NCBI RefSeq assembly: GCF_900116495.1
Contig: NZ_FPAY01000003.1
Span: 186,001 to 250,000, forward strand
From: Arthrobacter sp. ov118
GTDB lineage: Bacteria > Actinomycetota > Actinomycetes > Actinomycetales > Micrococcaceae
Direction: 5' to 3'
DNA length: 64,000 nt
Shown: piece after piece, positions 18,805 to 27,484 of the stretch
Position numbering within the stretch: position 1 is the first letter of the stretch
Layout: the number at the start of each line of letters is the position of its first letter
Notes under the pieces: model-generated
The model's input: the letters and a program-made list of their open reading frames with translations, nothing else
What the model was told of the DNA's origin: nothing
The model's database searches: none
Made by a program: the position numbers and the translations under genes

Positions 18805-19838
18805 AACGCCGAGCAGGTTTCTTCCAGAGACTGTCCTCCACCCAGATCGTCTACCTCGTGGCGCTCGCCACCCTCATCCTGGGTGTGCTGCTGGTGAACT
18901 CCATCGGACGAAGTTTCTTCAGCCCGGGAAACATCTCAAGCATCCTGACCGGAACCAGCGTTCTGGGCTTCATCGCGATCGGCCAGACGCTGGTCATCCT
19001 GGCAGGCAGCCTGGATCTCTCAGTTCCCTACGTCACCAGTTTGGCCAGCCTCATCGCGGCCGGCGTGATGGCCAACAACCCCGACAACGTCTTGTCCGCG
19101 GTCCTGCTGACCTTGGGGACGGCAGCAGTCATCGGGCTCGTCATCGGGCTCATCGTTGCCCGCTTGAACGTGCACGGATTCATCGCCACGCTTGGCGTGG
19201 GTCTAATCATCAGCGGCTACCTCGCCACCAATTTCAAGGGCAGCTTCGGCGAGACCCCGCTTGCGTTCCGCCTCATCGGAGCGACCGGGCTCGGCCCGGT
19301 TCCGATCTCCACGATCATCATGCTGGCCTGTGCCGGCCTGGCCATGCTGCTCCTGCACCGCACCCGCGTGGGGCACCATCTGTACGCCGTCGGCGGTGAC
19401 ATTGCCGTTGCCCGCACGTCCGGAATCCGCGTTGACGTGCCGGTCATTACGGCCCACGTCATCTGCTCAGTGCTGGCAGGGATGGCAGGGCTGCTCCTTG
19501 CCAGCAGGCTAGGCGTGGGCAGTCCTACTGTCGGTTCCCAGGGCGGCTACGATCTGCTTTCCATCGCCGCAGTCGTGCTCGGCGGCACGCTGCTGTCCGG
19601 TGGCAAGGGGACCATCACCGGCACCCTCGGTGGCGTTCTGATTTTCGCCATGCTGGACAACATCATGTCCGTCATGCAGGTCAACCCGTTCCTGAAGGAC
19701 GTGGTCAGGGGTGTAGTCATCGTCGTCGCCGTCGCCGTCTATGCCCGGCGCCGGATCGTCAGCAGGCCGGAACGGTTCGGCACAAAGGGTTCGGCTGAAA
19801 CGCCGGCGGCACAACCTGTGCCCGCGGAGGGGTCATGA
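18801..19838 (+). CDS. sugar ABC transporter permease 1 (RbsC family)
   Basis: Inner-membrane channel half of the importer, 345 residues with about eight to ten helices. It shows the RbsC-family hallmarks GQTLVILAGSLDLSVPYVTSLAS (helices 2-3), IGLVIGLIVARLNVHGFIATLG, and the cytoplasmic coupling loop VGGDIAVARTSGIRVD facing the ATPase, followed by GGYDLLSIAAVVLGGTLLSGGKGTI. Its ATG overlaps the stop of the ATPase gene (ATGA). Pairing with a second, different permease is like LsrC/LsrD, RhaP/RhaQ or YtfT/YjfF systems rather than the single RbsC. Confidence 0.9.
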   Translation: MKRRAGFFQRLSSTQIVYLVALATLILGVLLVNSIGRSFFSPGNISSILTGTSVLGFIAIGQTLVILAGSLDLSVPYVTSLASLIAAGVMANNPDNVLSAVLLTLGTAAVIGLVIGLIVARLNVHGFIATLGVGLIISGYLATNFKGSFGETPLAFRLIGATGLGPVPISTIIMLACAGLAMLLLHRTRVGHHLYAVGGDIAVARTSGIRVDVPVITAHVICSVLAGMAGLLLASRLGVGSPTVGSQGGYDLLSIAAVVLGGTLLSGGKGTITGTLGGVLIFAMLDNIMSVMQVNPFLKDVVRGVVIVVAVAVYARRRIVSRPERFGTKGSAETPAAQPVPAEGS

Positions 19839-20956
19839 GTACGGCACTAAACTCCGGGCACAGCGCAATCCTCAAGCAGAACCGTGCCAGCCGATCCGAG
19901 CGGCTCCTGCGCGCCCTGCGCACCCCCGGCGGTGCCATCTTCATCCTGCTGATCGTCCTGTTGGCGGCCATCATCGCGTTGAACCCTTCCTTCGGGGAGC
20001 CGGGTTCCTTCATCCGGTTCATCGGCAGGACTGCTCCGATTGCCATCGCCGCCATCGGCCAATACTTCGTGATTGTCGGCGGGGAATTCGACCTGTCGAT
20101 GGGATCGGTCGTGACGATGCAGGTCATCATCGCCGGCAACCTGATCAGGCAGGACGATGCCAAGGTGATCCCCGTGCTGGTCCTGATGCTGGTGCTGGGC
20201 GCCGCCATCGGACTGGTGAACGGGCTGATCACCACCCTGCTGCAGGTCCCGAGTTTCATTGTCACGCTTGGCATGATGCTGGCCCTGCTCGGGCTGGTGC
20301 TGTACTGGACCGGCGGTGCGGCCCAGGGAAACCCTGCAGACAGCTTCCGTCAGATCGGTCGCGGCGGCATCCAAAACGTCCCGGTCCTGGACATCATTCC
20401 CTACCCGGTCCTTATCCTGACCGCCGTGGCGATCACGGCGTTCGTCCTGATGCGCCGGCCCTTCGGCCGCATGCTTATCGCGGTCGGGGACAATCCTGCG
20501 GCGGCCGCATTGGCCGGCTCGCGAGTCTGGTGGGTACGGACGCGGGCCTTCATAATGTCGTCGCTGTCGGCCACCCTGGCCGGCATTCTGCTCGTGGGAT
20601 ACGCGGGCGTGCACCCGTCGGTGGGCCGCGGTTACGAGTTCACGGCAATCACCGCCGTCGTCCTCGGGGGCGTCGCCCTGGGAGGCGGGCGGGGGTGGGT
20701 CCTGTCCGCCGCGGCCGGGGCGTTCGCCCTCGAGTCGCTGTTCACCCTCCTGAACTTCATGGGAGTCCAGGCGACCTGGCGGGACACGGTCCAGGGAGCC
20801 ATCATCATCGTCGCTGTGGCGGCAGCGTCCCGGTCATGGCAGCGCAAGCGCAAGGGAGCCACTGCTTCTGCCCATGACGAACAGCACCAGTTGGCCGCAA
20901 CACCCACGCCCGCCGAGGGCGCCGAACAATCCGAACAAGGAGGAGAAAGAGTCTGA
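19835..20956 (+). CDS. sugar ABC transporter permease 2 (RbsC family)
   Basis: Second channel subunit, 373 residues. Family blocks: IGQYFVIVGGEFDLSMGSVVTMQ, GLVNGLITTLLQVPSFIVTLGMM, the coupling loop AVGDNPAAAALAGSRVWWVR, and YEFTAITAVVLGGVALGGGRG. It carries a polar 45-residue C-terminal tail rich in Gln/Glu that is not part of the usual fold. Starts by a 4-bp overlap with permease 1 and ends by a 1-bp overlap (TGATG) with the binding-protein gene, so translation is probably coupled along the operon. Confidence 0.9.
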   Translation: MSTALNSGHSAILKQNRASRSERLLRALRTPGGAIFILLIVLLAAIIALNPSFGEPGSFIRFIGRTAPIAIAAIGQYFVIVGGEFDLSMGSVVTMQVIIAGNLIRQDDAKVIPVLVLMLVLGAAIGLVNGLITTLLQVPSFIVTLGMMLALLGLVLYWTGGAAQGNPADSFRQIGRGGIQNVPVLDIIPYPVLILTAVAITAFVLMRRPFGRMLIAVGDNPAAAALAGSRVWWVRTRAFIMSSLSATLAGILLVGYAGVHPSVGRGYEFTAITAVVLGGVALGGGRGWVLSAAAGAFALESLFTLLNFMGVQATWRDTVQGAIIIVAVAAASRSWQRKRKGATASAHDEQHQLAATPTPAEGAEQSEQGGERV

Positions 20957-22188
20957 TGCGCAATAACTCTGTCCGCGCGATCGCCCTCGCCGCAGCATTG
21001 CCGCTGGTGGCCCTGACCGCATGCACCACGGAGCCGTCCGTCACCCAAACGACGGGGGCCGGCACCGGCTCCCCGGGGACAAACGGCGCGGCAAGCAGCC
21101 CGGCAAGCAAAGACTGGTTTGACCAGGCACTCTACGACACGCAGTTCAAGCAGCGCTCGGCAACTTTTGAAGGGAACCCGGAGCAGCCGTACCTGCAGTA
21201 CATTGCAGGCCCGATGACGGACACGTCCAAATACGCCGCCAAGGGACCGAAAAAGGTCTGCTTCGCGAACGCCTCCATCTCCAACCCGTGGCGGCAGACC
21301 GGCTGGATCACCATGAACCAGCAGCTCAAGGCGCTCCAGAGCTCCGGGGTCATTTCCGGAATGGAAACCCGGGATGCCAAGGACAACGACAACACTCAAA
21401 TTGCGGACATCGATTATTTCATCGCTGAGGGAAAATGCGATGCGTTCGTCATTTCGCCCAATTCCACTGCGGCCCTGACCCAGGCTGTCGAACGGGCCTG
21501 CCAGACGGGCAAGCCCGTGGTGGTGTTTGACCGAGGCGTGGACACTAAGTGCGCCACCACGTTCATCCACCCGATCGGCGGATTTGCCTGGGGCATCGAC
21601 ACCGCCACATTCCTCAGTGACAAGCTTCAGTCCGGGGACAAGGTGGTGGCCCTTCGCATCCTTCCGGGAGTGGATGTGTTGGAGCACCGCTGGGCGGCGG
21701 CCAAGAAGATCTTCGCGGAAAAGGGAATCCAGGCCAAGGACTACTTCACGGGCGCCGATCCTGCCGAGATCAAGAAGATCATCTCCGACGAACTGGCCGC
21801 CGGTGACGTCAAGGGCGTCTGGATGGACGCCGGCGACGGCGCGGTGGCTGCCCTCGAAGCCTTCGAGGATGCCGGCAAGCCGCTGCCGGTGATGACCGGC
21901 GAGGATGAGATGAGCTTCCTGACCAAGTGGAAGCAAACCGGAATTACTGCCATGGCCCCGGTCTATTCCAACTTCCAATGGCGGACGCCGCTGCTGGCCT
22001 TGGAAAAAATCTTCAAGGGCGAGCAGATCCCGACCGAATGGGTGCTGCCGCAGAAGCCCATCCTGGCAGACGAACTGGACAGCTGGCTGCAGCGAAACCA
22101 GGGCATGCCGAGCGGGCACTACGCCAAGTTCGGCGGCGAGGACCTGCCGGGCTACCCGCAGGTCTGGCAACAACGGCAGATGCCCTGA
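20956..22188 (+). CDS. sugar ABC transporter substrate-binding lipoprotein
   Basis: Extracytoplasmic receptor that delivers the ligand to the importer. The signal peptide ends LVALTACTTEPS, with the lipidated Cys near residue 24, followed by a T/G/S-rich linker. The periplasmic-binding fold (RbsB-like, Peripla_BP_4 type) is seen in KKVCFANASISNPWRQTGWI, ADIDYFIAEGKCDAFVISPN, KPVVVFDRGVD, VVALRILPGVDVLEHRW, VKGVWMDAGDGAVAALEA and PLPVMTGEDE. At 410 residues it is about 100 longer than RbsB, like rhamnose- or xylitol-type binding proteins. The ligand cannot be read from sequence. Confidence 0.88.
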   Translation: MRNNSVRAIALAAALPLVALTACTTEPSVTQTTGAGTGSPGTNGAASSPASKDWFDQALYDTQFKQRSATFEGNPEQPYLQYIAGPMTDTSKYAAKGPKKVCFANASISNPWRQTGWITMNQQLKALQSSGVISGMETRDAKDNDNTQIADIDYFIAEGKCDAFVISPNSTAALTQAVERACQTGKPVVVFDRGVDTKCATTFIHPIGGFAWGIDTATFLSDKLQSGDKVVALRILPGVDVLEHRWAAAKKIFAEKGIQAKDYFTGADPAEIKKIISDELAAGDVKGVWMDAGDGAVAALEAFEDAGKPLPVMTGEDEMSFLTKWKQTGITAMAPVYSNFQWRTPLLALEKIFKGEQIPTEWVLPQKPILADELDSWLQRNQGMPSGHYAKFGGEDLPGYPQVWQQRQMP

Positions 22189-22217
22189 CGCGGCGCGGCG
22201 GCCCGCAGGGTTTCCTT

Positions 22218-22292
22218 GCGGGACCGCCGGCCTTGCGGGACCGCCGGCTGTGGGACCGCTGGACCGCCGGCCCTGGACCGCTGGACCGCCGC
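22218..22292. repeat. short GGACCGCYGG-type repeat tract
   Basis: Six near-copies of the decamer GGACCGCYGG, irregularly spaced, between the binding-protein gene and the epimerase gene. No hairpin with a T-tract is obvious, but the C- and G-rich copies could fold on themselves. It looks like local slippage or duplication in non-coding DNA. Confidence 0.6.
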
Positions 22293-22317
22293 CCGGAACT
22301 GGCGGTAGGACAAACCG

Positions 22318-23181
22318 ATGGAAGGTGGCAGCTTGACGTTTATGGCCGGAATCAGCACCTGGGTCTGGGAATCGCCCCTGACCGACTCGAACCTTCCCGG
22401 GTTGCTGGCGAAAATCGCCGCCATGGGGTTTGACGCCGTCGAACTCCCGCTCGAAAACGACGGCGACTTCACGTCCGGAACGGTGCTGGAATCCCTCGCG
22501 GAAAACGGGCTGAAACCCTTTGTGGTGGGGGCCATGGCACCGGGCCGGGACCTCGTGGCAGCGGATCCGGCTTCCGTGGAAAGGACACAGGCCTACTTAG
22601 CAGCCTGCATCACCCTGGCCAGCAGCATCGGCTCGCCCACTGTCTGCGGACCCTTCTACGCCCAAACCGGCCGGGTCTGGCGGATGTCCCGCAAGCAGCG
22701 AGAGGACGCCTACGCAGAGCTGCGCCGAAACCTCCAGCCGGTCGCGGCCCGGGCCCAGGAAGCGGGCGTATTGCTGGGCATCGAACCCCTGAACAGGTAC
22801 GAAACATCACTGATCAACACGGTGGACCAGGCGCTCGAGGCGCTTGGGCCGCTGCTCGGCAACGGCGTCGGACTTGCGCTGGACAGCTACCACCTGCACA
22901 TCGAGGAGCGCTCGGTGACCGCGGCAGTCCGGGCCGCCGGAGAACATCTGGTGCACGTGCAGGTCTGCGGCAACGACCGCGGCGCCCCCGGCGGGGACCA
23001 GACGGATTGGCAGGGCTTCCTGCAGGTCCTGAATGAAGTGGGCTACACGGGGCCCCTCAACATCGAAAGCTTCACGGCCGACAACGCCGCCATTGCCGTC
23101 GCGGCATCGATCTGGCGACCACTGGCTCCGAGCCAGGACCAGTTGGCTGAAAGCGGCCTGGCTTTCCTGCGCAGCCTGTGA
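22318..23181 (+). CDS. ketose 3-epimerase-like TIM-barrel enzyme (tagatose/psicose 3-epimerase family)
   Basis: Metal-dependent isomerase. The four metal ligands of the D-tagatose/D-psicose 3-epimerase family can be placed: Glu in GIEPLNRYETSLINT, Asp in GLALDSYHLHIEE, His in HVQVCGNDRGAPGG and Glu in PLNIESF. The ERYEN-type substrate loop and the CGN-R motif also fit. 287 residues from ATG 22318; the internal ATG at 22342 (MAGISTWVW) would start exactly at the first beta strand and is equally possible. It follows the importer on the same strand, so it may act on the imported sugar. Confidence 0.85.
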   Translation: MEGGSLTFMAGISTWVWESPLTDSNLPGLLAKIAAMGFDAVELPLENDGDFTSGTVLESLAENGLKPFVVGAMAPGRDLVAADPASVERTQAYLAACITLASSIGSPTVCGPFYAQTGRVWRMSRKQREDAYAELRRNLQPVAARAQEAGVLLGIEPLNRYETSLINTVDQALEALGPLLGNGVGLALDSYHLHIEERSVTAAVRAAGEHLVHVQVCGNDRGAPGGDQTDWQGFLQVLNEVGYTGPLNIESFTADNAAIAVAASIWRPLAPSQDQLAESGLAFLRSL

Positions 23182-23236
23182 GGAAGCCGACAGGCCGGCG
23201 GGGAATGGACCCCTTGCCGTCCCGGTTGATGCCGAC

Positions 23237-23965
23237 ATGAAGATTGAAATCTGGTCCGACGTCGCCTGCCCCTGGTGCTACATCGGCAAGCGCCGCTTCG
23301 AAACCGCCCTCGCGGCCTTCCCGCACCGCGACTCCGTTCAGGTGCAGTGGCGCAGCTACCAGCTGGACCCCGCACTTCCGGAGCACTACGACGGCACCGA
23401 ACTGGACTACCTGAGCACGCGCAAGGGCCTGGCACCGGCGCAGGTAACGCAGATGTTCGAACACGTGGCCGCCCAGGCCAAGGGTGAGGGGCTGAACTAC
23501 CGGTTCGACGCCGTCGTGGTGGCCAACAGCTTCACGGCCCACCGGCTGATCCACCTCGCCGCCGCCCACGGCAAGCAGGACGCAGCGAAGGAACGCCTGC
23601 TCAGCGACCACTTCGAACACGGCAAGGACGTCGGCAGCCAGGAGTACCTGACCGCCCTGGGCTTGGATCTCGGACTCGACGCCGTTGAACTGGCCGAACT
23701 GTTCAGCACGGAAGCCTACGCCGACGACGTCCGGCACGACATCGCGGAGGCCCGGGCGCTGGGCATCAGCGGCGTCCCGTTCTTCGTGATCGACCGGAAG
23801 TTCGGGCTCTCCGGCGCCCAGCCCGCCGAAACGTTCAGCGCCGCCCTCGAGCAGGCGTGGCAGGACAGCCACCCCCTGGTCATGGTGAACGCCGGCGCGG
23901 AAGCCACGGCGGACGACGCCGGCACGGCATCCGGCGCCTGCGGCCCCGAGGGCTGCACGGTCTGA
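23237..23965 (+). CDS. DsbA-family (FrnE-like) thiol oxidoreductase
   Basis: Cytosolic DsbA-fold protein of the FrnE/2-hydroxychromene-2-carboxylate isomerase-like group, used in redox or disulfide isomerisation reactions. 242 residues from ATG 23237, beginning IEIWSDVACPWCYIGKRRFE with the CPWC redox motif at residues 11-14. The cis-Pro loop is GISGVPFFVIDRKFGLSGAQ near residue 180. The C-terminus ends SGACGPEGCTV, carrying two more cysteines that could form a second redox pair. No signal peptide. It lies 55 bp after the epimerase gene but is probably an independent housekeeping gene. Confidence 0.9.
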   Translation: MKIEIWSDVACPWCYIGKRRFETALAAFPHRDSVQVQWRSYQLDPALPEHYDGTELDYLSTRKGLAPAQVTQMFEHVAAQAKGEGLNYRFDAVVVANSFTAHRLIHLAAAHGKQDAAKERLLSDHFEHGKDVGSQEYLTALGLDLGLDAVELAELFSTEAYADDVRHDIAEARALGISGVPFFVIDRKFGLSGAQPAETFSAALEQAWQDSHPLVMVNAGAEATADDAGTASGACGPEGCTV

Positions 23966-24000
23966 GCCCCGCCGCCTGAGACCGCCGGACTGGGCACCGC

Positions 24001-24140
24001 CGTCGTCTGGGCCTCGCCGTCGTCTGGGCCTCGCCGTCGTCGAATTCGCCGGAAGTTTCCGGCGACCCCGCAGGGTTCCGGCGAACCCGCGACCCGATGG
24101 CCCCGCCGCCGAAGGGGTTCCGGCGAACCTGCGACCCTCG
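24001..24140. repeat. short tandem and direct repeats upstream of pncB
   Basis: A 17-bp unit (CGTCGTCTGGGCCTCGC) occurs twice in tandem at 24001-24034, followed by a partial copy. A 21-bp near-repeat containing TTCCGGCGAACC occurs at about 24075 and 24117. Together they fill the gap between the FrnE-like gene and pncB. No ORF or clear hairpin terminator was seen. Confidence 0.6.
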
Positions 24141-24170
24141 CGGCGGGGCGCCCCCGGCCTAGAGTGAACC

Positions 24171-25493
24171 ATGGACACTTCGGCCGGACCGGACGGGCAC
24201 CGGACCTCCCTGTTTACCGACCACTATGAGCTGACGATGTTCCAGGCGGCTCTGCACTCCGGGGCCGCGCACCGCCGCTCGGTCTTCCAGGCCTTTGCCC
24301 GAGGGCTGCCGGCAGGGCGCCGGTACGGGATCGTGGCGGGCACCGGCCGGCTCCTTGAGGGCATCGCGGACTTCCGGTTCGAGCAGGACGACATCGAATA
24401 CCTGGCCGGAGCCGGCGTGGTCGGTGCGGACACCCTGGACCAGCTGGCCGACTTCCGGTTCTCCGGCAACATCTGGGGCTATCCGGAAGGCGAGGCCTAC
24501 TTCCCGCACTCCCCCGTCCTAATGGTCGAGTCGACGTTCGCCGAGGCCTGCGTGCTGGAGACCTACGTCCTGTCGGTGCTGAACCATGACAGCGCGATTG
24601 CCTCGGCCGCGTCCCGTATGACCCGCGCCGCCGGCGGCCGGCCGTGCCTTGAGATGGGTTCGCGCCGCACGCACGAGGAGGCGGCGGCAGCGGCGGCCCG
24701 GGCGGCCGTCATTGCGGGTTTTGCCGGCACGTCCAACCTTGCGGCGGGACGGCGTTACGGCCTGCGCACGGTCGGCACGGCGGCCCACGCCTTCACCCTG
24801 CTCCACGACTCGGAGCGCGACGCCTTCGCCGCCCAGCTGGCATCGCTGGGGCCAGGCACCACGCTGCTCGTGGACACGTACGACGTCGAAGCGGCCGTCC
24901 GCACCGCCGTCGACCTTGCCGGAGACCGGCTTGGAGCCATCCGGCTGGACTCCGGGGACCTCGTGGCCCAGGCACGGTGGGTGCGCGAACTGCTGGACAG
25001 CCTAGGCAATGCGGAAACCAGGATCGTCGTTACCTCGGACCTGGATGAATTCTCCGTCGCCGCGCTCCGGTCCGCTCCGGCCGATTCCTACGGGATCGGG
25101 ACGGCTCTGGTGACCGGTTCCGGGGCCCCCACGGCCGGCATGGTCTACAAACTCGTGAGCCGGGCCGGAGACTTCGGCGAGCTCGTTGATGTGGCCAAGA
25201 CGTCCGCGGACAAGATCAACGTCGGCGGCCGCAAATATGCAGTCCGGCGCCTGGACGACCACGGCACTGCCACCCATGAGGTCCTCGGGGTCGGCCATCC
25301 GCCTACCGCCGGCCGGAACGGCCGTCCCCTCCTGCAGCAGTTCATGAGGGACGGCGAACTCCTGCCCGGATGGACCGGTCCGGAGGCGGTGGCGCGGGCG
25401 CGGGAGCGCCACATGGCCTCCATGGCGGAGCTGCCCCGGGTGGTGGACCGGCTGCAGCCCGGCGAACCGGCAATCCCGACTGTCTACGAGTGA
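24171..25493 (+). CDS. pncB: nicotinate phosphoribosyltransferase
   Basis: Joins nicotinate and PRPP to give nicotinate mononucleotide in NAD salvage, usually with ATP hydrolysis. The 440-residue product opens with SLFTDHYELTMFQAALHSGA, the family's DxYxxTM site. It continues with GYPEGEAYFPHSPVLMVEST, VLNHDSAIASAASRMTRAAGGRPCLEMGSRRTHEEAA, GTAAHAFTLLHD, AIRLDSGDL and DSYGIGTALVTG, all conserved in actinobacterial NAPRTases. ATG 24171. Stands alone between unrelated genes. Confidence 0.95.
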   Translation: MDTSAGPDGHRTSLFTDHYELTMFQAALHSGAAHRRSVFQAFARGLPAGRRYGIVAGTGRLLEGIADFRFEQDDIEYLAGAGVVGADTLDQLADFRFSGNIWGYPEGEAYFPHSPVLMVESTFAEACVLETYVLSVLNHDSAIASAASRMTRAAGGRPCLEMGSRRTHEEAAAAAARAAVIAGFAGTSNLAAGRRYGLRTVGTAAHAFTLLHDSERDAFAAQLASLGPGTTLLVDTYDVEAAVRTAVDLAGDRLGAIRLDSGDLVAQARWVRELLDSLGNAETRIVVTSDLDEFSVAALRSAPADSYGIGTALVTGSGAPTAGMVYKLVSRAGDFGELVDVAKTSADKINVGGRKYAVRRLDDHGTATHEVLGVGHPPTAGRNGRPLLQQFMRDGELLPGWTGPEAVARARERHMASMAELPRVVDRLQPGEPAIPTVYE

Positions 25494-25602
25494 ATGGAAA
25501 CATTCAGCTAGCCCGGGGTGAGAGCAGCTGATGGACCGAGCCGGACTGTTGACACTCTGATGTCCCCTGATTGAGGATTTCAATCTTAGGGAGGAGCTGC
25601 CG

Positions 25603-25983
25603 ATGATTACCCTGAGCGAGGCTGCGCCACAAGTACTCCAGCGCTATTACCGGATCCTGGCCGCTGGCATAGATGTGTACGACCCCGACGGCGAACTTCA
25701 CACTTTGCTCGCCGACGACCTCGAGTTCGAAGGTCCGATCTCAGGGAAGCGCATAGGGGCAGCCGGATTCTGCCAGGGCGTAAAGGGCTTCATCGCCACT
25801 GTGTTGACCATCGACGTCATCCAGGAGGTTCACGGAGCAGACGGGTCCGCGATGCTCTACGACGCCCATATGCCGGGCGGAGTTGTCCGGCTCGCCGAGT
25901 TCTTCCGCCTCGACGACGGCAAGATCTCGGCACTTCGGATCCACTACGACCCCGCCGAATACACGCGACAAGGCGGCCGCTGA
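25603..25983 (+). CDS. NTF2-like (SnoaL-type) small protein
   Basis: Small alpha+beta cone-fold protein of 126 residues; the family includes ketosteroid isomerase, polyketide cyclases and many proteins of unknown role. The fold is suggested by an N-terminal helix (VLQRYYRILAAGIDVYDPDG), a strand pair (LLADDLEFEGPISGKRIG), a helix (GAAGFCQGVKGFIATV) and a long C-terminal strand set (VVRLAEFFRLDDGKISALRI). ATG 25603 follows AGGGAGGAGC. GC content is a little lower than in its neighbours. No catalytic assignment is possible. Confidence 0.75.
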   Translation: MITLSEAAPQVLQRYYRILAAGIDVYDPDGELHTLLADDLEFEGPISGKRIGAAGFCQGVKGFIATVLTIDVIQEVHGADGSAMLYDAHMPGGVVRLAEFFRLDDGKISALRIHYDPAEYTRQGGR

Positions 25984-26118
25984 ACTCCTCCCCGGTTGGG
26001 GTGAGCTCAAGGCGTTGGCCAAGAGCCCACGGCTGCCGTATCGACCACCAGCCGCGGCTTCCGTGTCGCAGTCCTTCCACCCGGCGGATTTAGTGACAGA
26101 TCGCGCTAAAGTGTCCGT

Positions 26119-26757
26119 ATGCCTAGGATTTCGGCCGCGAGCAACGCCGCCCAACGTGCCGAGACCCAGCGCCGCATCCTGACCGCATTCGGGGAGCTCC
26201 TGTTCACCCACGGACTGCCCGGCCTGACCATGACCGACGTCGCGCGCCACGCCCGGATCGGGCGGACCGCCGTCTACAACTACTACGCGGACATCGAAGA
26301 GCTCCTCATCGCCTACGCGTTGGACGAGACCGAGCGGTTCCTGATCGATCTGCGCGAATCGCTCGATGCGCTGGAGAACCCGGTGGAGCGGCTGGCCGTC
26401 TACGTCCGGGCCCAGGTGGAGGACCTAAGCCGGCGCCACCTGCCGCCTGGGCCGGCCATGGCGGCGGTGCTCTCGCCGTCGTCGTTCGCCAAACTCGCGG
26501 ACCACGTGGGCGAGCTCAGCGTGCTCCTGCAGGGAATCCTGCGCGACGGCGTGGCCCAGGGCTACCTGCCCGAGTCGGACATCGGGCAGCTCGCCCAGCT
26601 CATCCACGGCACGCTCTCCTCGAGCGCGGCCCGCGGCGACGGGGCCGGCCGGGACGCCGAGGCCGAGGCGCGGCTCGCCCGGACGGTGCGGTTCATCCAG
26701 CTGGGGGCCGGAGCCAGGTTCGACGACGCCGGCCGGCCGGTTCCCGTCAGCAGCTGA
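26119..26757 (+). CDS. TetR/AcrR-family transcriptional regulator
   Basis: Ligand-responsive repressor. The N-terminal HTH spans about residues 12-58: RAETQRRILTAFGELLFTHG then LTMTDVARHARIGRTAVYNYYADIEELL. The C-terminal ligand/dimer domain (about 75-205) contains ERLAVYVRAQVEDLSRR, and a proline-rich end follows. 212 residues. The ATG at 26119 lacks a Shine-Dalgarno sequence and lies 7 bp after TAAAGT, so the transcript may be leaderless. TTTAG/CTAAA and GACA/TGTC inverted pairs around 26090-26116 could be its own operator. The target gene is not evident; the NTF2-like gene just upstream is a candidate. Confidence 0.85.
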   Translation: MPRISAASNAAQRAETQRRILTAFGELLFTHGLPGLTMTDVARHARIGRTAVYNYYADIEELLIAYALDETERFLIDLRESLDALENPVERLAVYVRAQVEDLSRRHLPPGPAMAAVLSPSSFAKLADHVGELSVLLQGILRDGVAQGYLPESDIGQLAQLIHGTLSSSAARGDGAGRDAEAEARLARTVRFIQLGAGARFDDAGRPVPVSS

Positions 26758-26803
26758 GCCTGCGCCGCGGCTGACGCGCTAGCCAGCGTGCACGGGCGTC
26801 CCG

Positions 26804-27484
26804 CTACTTCGCGGGGGTCGGCACAGGAGTCGGCGTTTCCGTGGGCGCGACGGGGTAAGAGGACTCGTCCACAAGGCGCCGGTCTTCCCGGGGGCAACTG
26901 AGTTTGCCCGGCGTCTGGTCCACGAGCTCCGGTTTCGCCAGTTGCTTGAAGTCCCCTGTCAGGATGACGTCCACGCTCGGGTCAGCCCGTCCGTCCTGGA
27001 CGTAGTCCGAGCCGGGCAGGTTGCGCTGGACGCTGAAGGCTGCCGCCTGCCCGGCGGCGCCGGAGACTATCAGCGCGACCCCGCGGTAGCTCGACGTCGT
27101 ATTCGCCACATTCCCCACCAGGAACTTCCGGGCGGCGAACTGGTTGGCAACGCTCCGCGCCAGGCCAGCGCGGCTCGTGGAGTTGTAGACATTGAGGTGG
27201 ATCTTCGCCGGCGGCATGTAGTCGAACGTCGCGGCCGGGCACAGCGACACGGCTGCCCGGCTCCGCTCCGACTCGGGAACCTTGATCTGGCCGTTCATGA
27301 TGGCCACGGCCACCACGATCGCCGCCACAATCATGCCGACGAGCAGCACCAGGACCACACTGTGCAAGATCCTGCGGCGCAACCGGGTGGAATGGTCCGG
27401 CTCCGCGATCGCGTCACGCAGCTCGGAGCCACTGATGACGCGGTGCCCGTGCAGGATCCTGGAGTCGACCTTCTTCCTAGCCAT
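26804..27484 (-). CDS. membrane-anchored LytR_C domain protein
   Basis: Single-pass membrane protein with an extracytoplasmic LytR C-terminal-type domain, a family tied to cell-envelope maintenance. The 226-residue chain has a cytoplasmic basic stretch (TRLRRRILHS), one transmembrane helix at about residues 42-68 (VVLVLLVGMIVAAIVVAVAI), then the domain IHLNVYNSTSRAGLARSVANQF...SSYRGVALIVSGAAGQAAAF, near 90-180. It ends in a Pro/Thr tail (TPTPVPTPAK). Its start overlaps the stop of the upstream small gene by 8 bp, so the two are likely co-translated. Confidence 0.85.
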   Translation of the reverse strand: MARKKVDSRILHGHRVISGSELRDAIAEPDHSTRLRRRILHSVVLVLLVGMIVAAIVVAVAIMNGQIKVPESERSRAAVSLCPAATFDYMPPAKIHLNVYNSTSRAGLARSVANQFAARKFLVGNVANTTSSYRGVALIVSGAAGQAAAFSVQRNLPGSDYVQDGRADPSVDVILTGDFKQLAKPELVDQTPGKLSCPREDRRLVDESSYPVAPTETPTPVPTPAK

